Below are positions 56,755 through 64,000 of a DNA stretch of 64,000 nt, piece after piece. This stretch comes from Symsagittifera roscoffensis (lineage: Eukaryota > Xenacoelomorpha > Acoela > Convolutidae), in NCBI RefSeq assembly GCF_963678635.1, contig NC_087065.1, forward strand, positions 27,735,254 to 27,799,253, in the 5' to 3' direction. The stretch's first letter is position 1; each line of letters begins with the position of its first letter. The notes beneath the pieces are model-generated. The model was not told the origin of the DNA. It saw nothing but the letters and a program-made list of their open reading frames with translations, and ran no database searches. The translations under genes and the position numbers were made by a program.

Positions 56755-57984
56755 ATGTTTCTTTGTGTTTTGGGTCTTGAAATGAAATTCCTAACAAGTT
56801 TTGTTTTTTGAATTAGCTTGATAGAGTTTTGATAAACAAGTTAACATGCCAATTGAAAAACCATCAAGCTAGACAAAAAACGAAAAAATGTGTTATAATT
56901 TAAGCTTCAGGACTGAAAAAACAAAGCTTGAAGCGTATGAAACAATGGGATACTCAAAAATGCATTTGATGGCCGGTTGCTGAGCAGGCTGCACAAAATT
57001 TGCCTTCGATTTTCAAAATTTGGATTTTTTCATTCAATATATTTACCATTGCTGTGTTTCAGTACAAAAACTTGTAAATTAGGCAAAAATTGTATAAAAG
57101 AGATGTAATTATAGCTAAAAAAACCCTATTAAACTGATTTGGAACTAATTTGGCGCCATCAGTTACATAGGTCTAACTTTCTCACATAAGAAAATCCGAC
57201 CAACTATTGTCGCAACTAAGACAATATTTTAATAATTTTTTAAATATGCAGTCACTGCTGGAAGTGATTTAGTGAGATGAAGCATGCCAATCTACACCAT
57301 AGTTACTTCCTGTCACTTCGTGACATTGGCGAAACAAATACTCTGGGTCTAGAAAAAATGTTCCTTTTCTTTATCCCAGTCCTATTATAAATAGTTTATG
57401 CTGAATGTCATCGTAGTATTTGCTATATAAAAACTTAACATTTGAGGGAAACAGTCAATTGGTTTCTCGTAGAAAAGTATTTTCCCGCACTGATGCTCCA
57501 TGAAAATAATCGATATTTGTATTTGAAAATGGTGCCTTTACAATTTATTTTAGTTACGCTTTTGAACGAAGCAATCGGTTATATTTCAATTTAATCTTTT
57601 ATTTTCCGATCGAAATCATAGTTTTCAACAAATTTTTTTCTATACCATATCGACTTCTTGAGTTCAAATGTAAAAAGATATTTTAAATCCGATTATTTTT
57701 TGTAAAACTCTGGGGGTTTGAAACTTGCCAGATTGGCCTTGTTCTGATATACGAGCAGCCTTGTTATCTACTTCAATCCATTTGAATCAGTGTAAATAGC
57801 TTTTCTGCATTACTCAACGCTTACAAAACTTCTAGACCTACTCACAATGAACCAATTTTTGTAAAACAATATCCATGACTTTTAGCACGTTCCTTTTCCT
57901 TTTTACTACCCAAAATGAGCAATTCCGTCCTATTCTCTTCATTTCCTCCTCCCCTCTTACATTCCCCACGCCTAACCCCTTCCC

Positions 57985-58110
57985 TAGACACTAGACACTT
58001 TAAGTCGACCAAATTGATTTTACGAGCTCTTTCAAATCATAATAAAGACACTATTTTGGCATAACTTTGGGTTGGGGTACAACACAATTTGAAAAACATA
58101 CGAAAACAAT
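57985..58110 (+). repeat. Dispersed repeat family C, partial copy
   Basis: GTCGACCAAATTGATTTTACGAGCTCTTTCAAA matches the family core; only this part is kept. Confidence 0.55.
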
Positions 58111-58219
58111 ACAACGATTTTTCGCTGCCAAATGTAAATATCAATTTAACCATTTCAAAGTTCAGGTTTTGAAAATATAATGAAATGTTTTGGAAAATCT
58201 AGCTCTTGCTTTTAAAAAA

Positions 58220-58380
58220 TTATCATCTAATACAACCCTTTATAATCCATCATAATTGATTATATTTGATTAAACTGGTTAACTTTGTTTGATTAATAAT
58301 CGATTATTAATCCATTATAATCAACTTTTCTTAGAACTTTATGGAGAAAGACCATATAAATCCATGATAATCGATTCTTA
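58220..58380. repeat. Palindromic TAATCGATTA-rich block
   Basis: ATAATCCATCATAATTGATTATA, TTAATAATCGATTATTAA and ATGATAATCGATT repeat the words of 12345-12625. Confidence 0.65.
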
Positions 58381-58922
58381 TCCATAGAACCTCGTGGCGA
58401 GTGGCCTCATGATGGAGTTTAAGCTGAGCATGAACCAGTAATGATTAGATCGGGATACTGAAAACAAAATCTTTTTTCTTGTATCAGAGTTGCACACCTT
58501 GTATACCCTTTAATTAGACAACTCATGCCATCATTACTGTAATTAATCATTAGAATTGTTGGACCTCCTGAACTTAGACTTGGCATTCGATAATGATGTT
58601 TGCCTACACTAATGGGGCTAGGAAGTCCCTTATACTAATCGAGAAGTGTATTCTGAAGATAATATTGACTCCAGTATCACCTGTTCTAAAGTATGGTAGC
58701 CCGCACCCTCATACGTGATTGAAGTTCACCATGGGAAACCATTTGGTTTCAACTTTGAACAATTCAACCGATGTCGATCCATCTTTTGTGGCACGAGGAG
58801 CCATTGTCTGTTTGTTTATTTATCTACGAATAATATCAAACCTCAAAATTTACATTTTTGCAAAGTCGGTTTTATGTTCAAACTGCGCATATCTACCATA
58901 TATATTTTTGAGTTGCCATACA

Positions 58923-61433
58923 ATGCCCAAAACTCCGAAATTTTTCAGATTAGCTATTTTCTTCTTGTTAGTTTCAAAATTTGCGACTGCTATCAATGGC
59001 TTTGAGAAAATCAAATGCAAAAGCAGACCAGAGTCCGAAAAAATAGAACAACCTAGTATAAAAATGGATGTTCTTGTTATCACAAACTCGGAAAAGAAAA
59101 AATTGCCAGTAAAACTTGGAGCCTGCATTGCTGACCGCTTCGCTGAAACCGTCTATTCTTCTGAAAACGCCAAGTTTTCAGAAATATTCATTTTGGATAC
59201 TGCCAACTCTAAAACATCCACGATTTTGCTTAGAGTTTTACAAGATCCCACGTATAATTTTGTTGGCGTTATAAGTGGGCCTCTCGACGAAAATCACCAT
59301 TATTTGGTGCAAACTTGCTTAGATCGAAAACTACCAGTGATTTCGTTTGATAGGTTTTGCGATTTTCGAAACTGCGATAATGGTAATGAGAACTCAGAAG
59401 CAATGGCAAGAATTTATTTACAGTTTTTTGAGCTGTACAACTGGCGCAAAATAGCAGTTATAGCTCAAGAAAGTGTCTCCAATGATGAAATGTTGCTAGC
59501 AAAACAAATTGTCGCATCATCAAACAATCGACCTAATTCTAAAAATATGACCGATCTAATATTGTTGCCAGAAAATGTGACTACAGACTTAGCAGAGAGT
59601 ATGAGTTTAATATTAGCGGAAAAAGATATCGATTTTAGGATATTTGTTGTTATCTTGGAAGCAAGCTCAAGTGAAAATGGAAACTTTATAGAGAAACTGT
59701 TCAAAAAACATACCACTGACACACCATGGGCAGTTTTTGGAACTATAAAAAACCAAAACCAAATTCTGGCTTCCTCAAAAAATTGGTCTCATGTGAGTTG
59801 TAAGAACAATGTATTCTTTATTTCTCCTTGTGAATCGCCAGATTTTGCAAAACTCAACATCTCAAAACAAGATTTTCTTGAACTCTTACATTTTTATTTG
59901 GGGGATATCCAAGAAATTTCAGATGATACAATATGCAATTCCGGTTTGGTATTTGAAGCTTTATGGGCTCTTCAAGCCGCAGCAGTTGGCGCTGTCCGAA
60001 ACTTTGATTTGAAAAACGAGTTAGATATTATTGACTTGAGGTCTAAAATAGCGACGTTTCTGCAGAGTGTCAAAAAAGATGACCATGGTCAAGTTTATGG
60101 ACAAATGCATATTGACAATAATACCCTCCCCAATTCTACTTTTTATATTGAGATTTTGCAGTTAGAAAATGGCTCGGTCAGAACACAGCAAGTGCTTAAC
60201 TCCCAAAGTGACCAAATTGATCCGAGCAAAATTCACTTCATAGACGATCAAGTTCCCATTTCGGTTTCGGATGAGTACACTAAGATTAAATTTGAGCCCC
60301 TTGAAATCATTGCCACATCTTCGGCATCTTTAGGAGTACTAGTCTGCCTGTTTTTTGTTGCAGTTACGATCTATTATCGGAAAAAGCAGAGCGTGACGTC
60401 ACTTTCCCCAAATTTGAACATTCTCTGCGCATTTGGAAGTTTTATAGGTTTTTCGGCTATTATTGTGCTTTTTGGTTATAACAGAACATTGGACGAAACA
60501 TATCTGTCCGATGGTCATCGAGATCAAACTTTAGGATGTTGGTCTTTTTTTCTTGCTTTAAAACTGAACTTTGTTTTAATAACTGGAGCACTAATTGCCA
60601 AACAGTTCAGGGTTCATAAACTGTTCAATTGTACGCTTGAAATAAGATCTGCACCTATAAATCTAAGTGATAAATGGTTAATTGCATCAGTTCTGCTTAT
60701 CTCACTTCTATCGTTAATACTTTTCGGCCTACTGGGATGGTTTTTAGTTGAAACTAATTCGGAGATCATCAGAGTTTCATCAACAACTAACCATTACTTG
60801 CATCTGTGTGAGATGGGCAACCAATTAACCTATAGTTTGATTGAAGTATCGTTCGACTATTGCTTGCTAGCAGTAGCTCTGTACTTTTCCTGGAAAACTC
60901 GACAAGTCAAAATTGATGTTTTCAATGACAGTCAGAAAATTGGACACCTTATTGTGACTTTGACCGCACTTCATTCGCTGATTTTCATAAACGCTGCTTT
61001 TCTGAATAGCGGGAAATTGGGCCATATAACCTTTGGATTGTCACTAAAAACTATAATTTTTAACTGGATTGCATTAGCTCAACTATATATGTTTCCAGTG
61101 TTCAGACTTCTTCAAAACCCAGACTGGGTTCCTGAGACGTCGACAGTTCCTCTAAGTGTTGACACAAACGCAAACGTACAAAAATACATGGATGACGTCT
61201 CCCGACTTCGAAACGTTGATGATATTCTGAAGCTTTACGTTCGAATTTGTGAAATGTGGGCTAGTTTGGAAAAGGAGAAGTTGGTCCCAGCTGGGAACCC
61301 AGAAGAGTTCCATGACAACTACTGTGACAGTATCGCAGAACGTGAACCACTACTCATTTCAGCAGAACGTGAGAACTACAGGAGCGTTTTCACCAAACGA
61401 ACCGAACACAGTGCATCGACACTTACAAATTGA
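58923..61433 (+). CDS. Class C GPCR, GABA-B-receptor-like, intronless
   Basis: A single open frame of 836 residues. I chose ATG 58923 because it opens a good signal peptide (MPKTPKFFRLAIFFLLVSK...); an in-frame ATG at 58731 would add 64 residues without one. Residues 30-450 form a periplasmic-binding-like ligand domain (FVGVISGP, LPVISFDRFCDF, YNWRKIAVIAQ, VFEALWALQAAAVGAV). It joins the first membrane helix by a short linker with no cysteine-rich domain, which is typical of GABA-B and not of metabotropic glutamate receptors. Seven helices span about 455-730, with NLNILCAFGS, AKQFRVHKLF, WKTRQVKI-DVFNDSQKIG and FPVFRLLQNP matching GABA-B blocks. The tail has a short helical LKLYVRICEMWASLEKEKL. 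It probably signals through G proteins at the cell surface. Animal GABA-B genes usually have many introns, so this may be an expressed retrocopy or a lineage-specific member. The ligand is unknown. Confidence 0.9.
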   Translation: MPKTPKFFRLAIFFLLVSKFATAINGFEKIKCKSRPESEKIEQPSIKMDVLVITNSEKKKLPVKLGACIADRFAETVYSSENAKFSEIFILDTANSKTSTILLRVLQDPTYNFVGVISGPLDENHHYLVQTCLDRKLPVISFDRFCDFRNCDNGNENSEAMARIYLQFFELYNWRKIAVIAQESVSNDEMLLAKQIVASSNNRPNSKNMTDLILLPENVTTDLAESMSLILAEKDIDFRIFVVILEASSSENGNFIEKLFKKHTTDTPWAVFGTIKNQNQILASSKNWSHVSCKNNVFFISPCESPDFAKLNISKQDFLELLHFYLGDIQEISDDTICNSGLVFEALWALQAAAVGAVRNFDLKNELDIIDLRSKIATFLQSVKKDDHGQVYGQMHIDNNTLPNSTFYIEILQLENGSVRTQQVLNSQSDQIDPSKIHFIDDQVPISVSDEYTKIKFEPLEIIATSSASLGVLVCLFFVAVTIYYRKKQSVTSLSPNLNILCAFGSFIGFSAIIVLFGYNRTLDETYLSDGHRDQTLGCWSFFLALKLNFVLITGALIAKQFRVHKLFNCTLEIRSAPINLSDKWLIASVLLISLLSLILFGLLGWFLVETNSEIIRVSSTTNHYLHLCEMGNQLTYSLIEVSFDYCLLAVALYFSWKTRQVKIDVFNDSQKIGHLIVTLTALHSLIFINAAFLNSGKLGHITFGLSLKTIIFNWIALAQLYMFPVFRLLQNPDWVPETSTVPLSVDTNANVQKYMDDVSRLRNVDDILKLYVRICEMWASLEKEKLVPAGNPEEFHDNYCDSIAEREPLLISAERENYRSVFTKRTEHSASTLTN

Positions 61434-62289
61434 TAATTTAATTGAAGGAGCAGCGTGCAGTCAAACTTACAGAATCTTGCGACCGCAGCAATAATTGCAA
61501 AAGAAAAAGTATTAAGTCATAATTTTTGTTCAAAAATCCACGCTATTTATTCTATTTTGTAACAACGTAAGGCTAAATGTCTGTTTGTAGTTGCCATTTT
61601 CAAATTATTTGATAGAAAAACAGTCTGCAACTTTTAAAAAATTGGCGATATTTTTAAAAATAACTTGTAAAAGGCAACCGCAAAGCGCGTGCAAACTTAA
61701 GAACAAATTTACTGTTTCTGTTGGAATAGAAAAGAGCCTCCAATACGTTATTTTGAGTAGAAAATTATAAGCAAAATTTCATTAAGGAATCAAAAATATC
61801 AAAAAGGAACGTCATCAAACTTTCATCGAAAATTTACGCACAGCTCACAATCGCTCAAGTATACGCCTCTGGTTTTAAGTACAAGATTATCAAGCCCTTT
61901 GACAGTCTTACTCAATCATTTTTTTGGTAAACTTACACAATACAGATCCTGTACGTAATGTTCTGATCTATATTACAAACAGAAGATGCTTGCTAAATTT
62001 TTAGAAAAAATGAAGTTATACACAATTTTATTGTTTTTTTTTGTGTTTTATGAAAAAACTTTGTAACTTTGTGTTTATTTACATCATAAACTGAATAATC
62101 AAACAGCTTGCTTTCGCCTCGTATACATACTTTTTTGCTTTTTTTTTCGGCAATCATTTGCATTAAAAAAGTTTGTTTCTGCTGTATGCCTAACTTTTTT
62201 GAATTCTTTGAAAATTTCATATTGTTAGTTGTTGTTTGTAAATTTTGTTCAATGACAAAAAATCAGGTTTTAAAGAGAAATTAGACGTA
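61434..62289. other. 3' flank of the receptor gene
   Basis: AT-rich; no further gene or recognised repeat. Confidence 0.4.
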
Positions 62290-62640
62290 TGCGATAGAAA
62301 GGCGCGTGCGCAGAAATTTTTCTAGGGGAGCCGGCTTTTCGAAAAATTTTGAAAGTTTTGCCGATTTTTTTTTTAGTTTGACCAAATTGATTTTCCGAGC
62401 TCTCCCAAAATAAAATACATACCCTATTCTTCTGAAAAAGTTTCTGCTCCGCTGGCAATTTTTCTAAAAAAACAGGCCAAAAAAGGCGTTTTAGGCACTT
62501 TTTGGAAAATATTGGCCAAAAAATTACGCTTTTTTGGCGCTCTCCCCCCTCAAGTTTAGTCTTATTCGCGACAAAGGTGCCTTTAGAAAAAAATTGAGGT
62601 TGTTCAGCGAAAAATAGGTGTCATAAGTTATACCAAATGG
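62290..62640 (+). repeat. Dispersed repeat family C, long copy
   Basis: GGAGCCGGCTTTTCGAAAAA, CCAAATTGATTTTCCGAGCTCTCCCAAA, AGGCACTTTTTGGAAAA, TTGGCCAAAAAATTACGC, GGCGCTCTCCCCC and GGTGCCTTTAGAAA in the same order as 31655-32058. Confidence 0.8.
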
Positions 62641-63289
62641 GTAACCTTTGGAAAAAGTTGGCAACCAGAATTAAAGAGAGGGGTTAGTTTCAATGTAGCT
62701 GCGTTCCGTGTTTAGTGTTTGTTGGTAGTTTAAGTATCAGAAAATGATAATAAATTAATAAAAAAACAGATCAAACTTTTGTAGTGTTTTTTTGTCTATA
62801 GATTATTTTGATAAAATTGTGCCACTAAGTAATGTTCCCAATAAAATAGCTAAGCTTCGGCCTACTCTGCCTTTTTTGCACTGATTAATTTTAATCATAT
62901 CATCATATCATACATGATGTAATCATGCAGCATAAAAGAAGGATAGCCGGTTGCTGTGCAAGTAGCACAAAATGTTCCAACCATTTTCATAAATTCTAAA
63001 ATTAAAAGATGAGTGATGAAAGATGCAAGTAAAAAATGAATGAATTAGACATAATCAATAAAAGTTGTCTTTAAAACAAGAATAACAAACAAAAAAAATT
63101 AAAAAACAATCAAAAAATTTAATTTTATTTGCTCAAAATGTTCAATTTTTTTTTCTATAAAACTTTAATTGCCAAGAAAACGCTAGAGGAAGCTTCCATA
63201 ACTAGTTTTTTTTCCAGGAAAATCGAGTGGTTTCAGCTCAATTGACCAATTTCTATCAAGTGTTACATATAACGAACGTTACTCAATTG
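62641..63289. other. AT-rich intergenic sequence
   Basis: Includes a short dispersed block GGATAGCCGGTTGCTGTGCAAGTAGCACAAAATGTTCC-like (62941-62978), also seen at 36032, 38550, 46743 and 56970 in diverged form. No gene. Confidence 0.45.
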
Positions 63290-63540
63290 CGTTACTCGCT
63301 CCAAATTAGAACAAAAATCAAAGTTTTCAAAGTTTTCTCGACCTCGAAACTTTTTCGACATTCTTAAAAATCAATCGAATCACGACCGAATGGGCTTTTA
63401 TTTGATATATAACTCAACTTAGTCCGATGATTTTTTGTAGTGCCTGATTTTGCGTGGTAAGCAAAAAAAATTAAAAGCACAACCGAGTATAAAGATTCTG
63501 CCCATTTTCAATGGTGGAAATAAAAAATTCAAGATTGACT
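63290..63540 (+). repeat. Dispersed repeat family D, copy
   Basis: GCGTTACTCGCTCC, ATCGAATCACGACCGAATGGGC, TTGATATATAACTC, AGTCCGATGATTTTTTGTAG, TGCCTGATTTTGCGTGG and CCCATTTTCAATGGTGG. Confidence 0.75.
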
Positions 63541-64000
63541 AAACGGATTTCCGTGGTTATATCATGAGATTGTAAGTCGTCTAACTGGTCAGAATATGTA
63601 TGTGTATCCCAGGTTCATTTTGCTTTAAATTTTTAGTCATGTCTGCACATTTGCAGGCGGCTTTTTGATTCAGAACATTTTTGCTAAATTAAATGTGTGG
63701 AGTATAAAGGTGACAAGTAATTGCATTTCAAGTTAAAATTGGTTTCAATTAAAAAAATTCGTTTTAGACTGATTTGTTTTTCTGGAAGAAAAGCATCCAA
63801 GTAACAAAAATTAATCTTTTAATCAATGGTTTTACAAGTTTATCATTTAGCGTACTATCCGGCCATTAGCTGAAATTGCTTTTCCCACAATCTCACTTTT
63901 TTCAATGTGAATGACAATCATATTTGGCGGAATATCTTTCAAATTGGTCATTATATTAAATCTCATTATCAAACCGCTCACAGTAAATCTTCGTTCCCAA
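63541..64000. other. AT-rich sequence with no recognised feature
   Basis: Nothing supported to the end of the window. Confidence 0.4.

Larger units (their letters stand above)
56755..58922. other. Intergenic sequence before the receptor gene
   Basis: Holds the right inverted-repeat arm, a fragment GGCCGGTTGCTGAGCAGG-CTGCACAAAAT (56970-57000, also at 62941), a family C copy (57985-58110) and a palindromic TAATCGATTA block (58220-58380). No coding sequence except the unlikely N-terminal extension of the receptor frame from 58731. Confidence 0.5.

Noticed and set aside
50458-56760. TAAT as a target-site duplication
   Set aside because: Needs LTR ends two bases shorter than the LTR alignment gives; kept only as a possibility.
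58731-58922. N-terminal extension of the GPCR frame
   Set aside because: In frame, but it buries a clear signal peptide start at 58923.

Overview
The window is metazoan nuclear DNA: AT-rich, gene-poor, with multi-exon genes split by large introns and dense repeats. A forkhead gene with a FOXJ1-type domain and a class C (GABA-B-like) receptor show that it is animal. Two introns of the first gene appear to begin with GA instead of GT. Frequent GA-AG introns have been reported in larvacean tunicates (Oikopleura) and in the copepod Eurytemora, so a larvacean with an expanded genome or a copepod are my leading guesses. This is inference, not identification.

Layout. 1-2624: 5' part of an apparently intact Ty3/Gypsy element on the minus strand (LTR, primer-binding site, gag-protease-RT in one frame, running off the window). 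3.0-5.9 kb: SINE-like repeats. 5945-18714: an 11-exon gene on the plus strand for a single-pass membrane protein (signal peptide, beta-propeller-like YWTD repeats, one membrane helix, cytoplasmic tail); its middle is interrupted by an apparently exact 2956-bp tandem duplication carrying two exons. 20.4-24.8 kb: a decayed BEL/Pao element on the minus strand. 25.4-28.1 kb: an older tandem duplication of about 1.3 kb. 29615-35688: the five-exon FOXJ1-like gene with glutamine-rich C-terminal exons. 35.7-39.8 kb: repeat-filled. 39.8-43.7 kb: LINE fragments in both orientations. 45.9-46.5 kb: further SINE-like copies. 46.9-49.3 kb: a compositionally distinct island with hairpins and a poly(A) signal, possibly a long LTR. 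50463-56754: a full-length but frameshifted Ty3/Gypsy element with two 214-bp LTRs. 58923-61433: an intronless GABA-B-like receptor gene on the plus strand. The rest is non-coding with dispersed repeats.

The host genes show no operon-like link. The points most worth a second look are the two GA-AG introns, the exon duplication whose phases do not allow both copies to be spliced together, a forkhead recognition helix lacking normally invariant residues, and the gag start codon spanning the LTR/primer-site junction in both Gypsy elements. Dispersed repeat families (called A to F here) recur through the window. All boundaries were read by eye; splice sites were chosen by reading-frame continuity.
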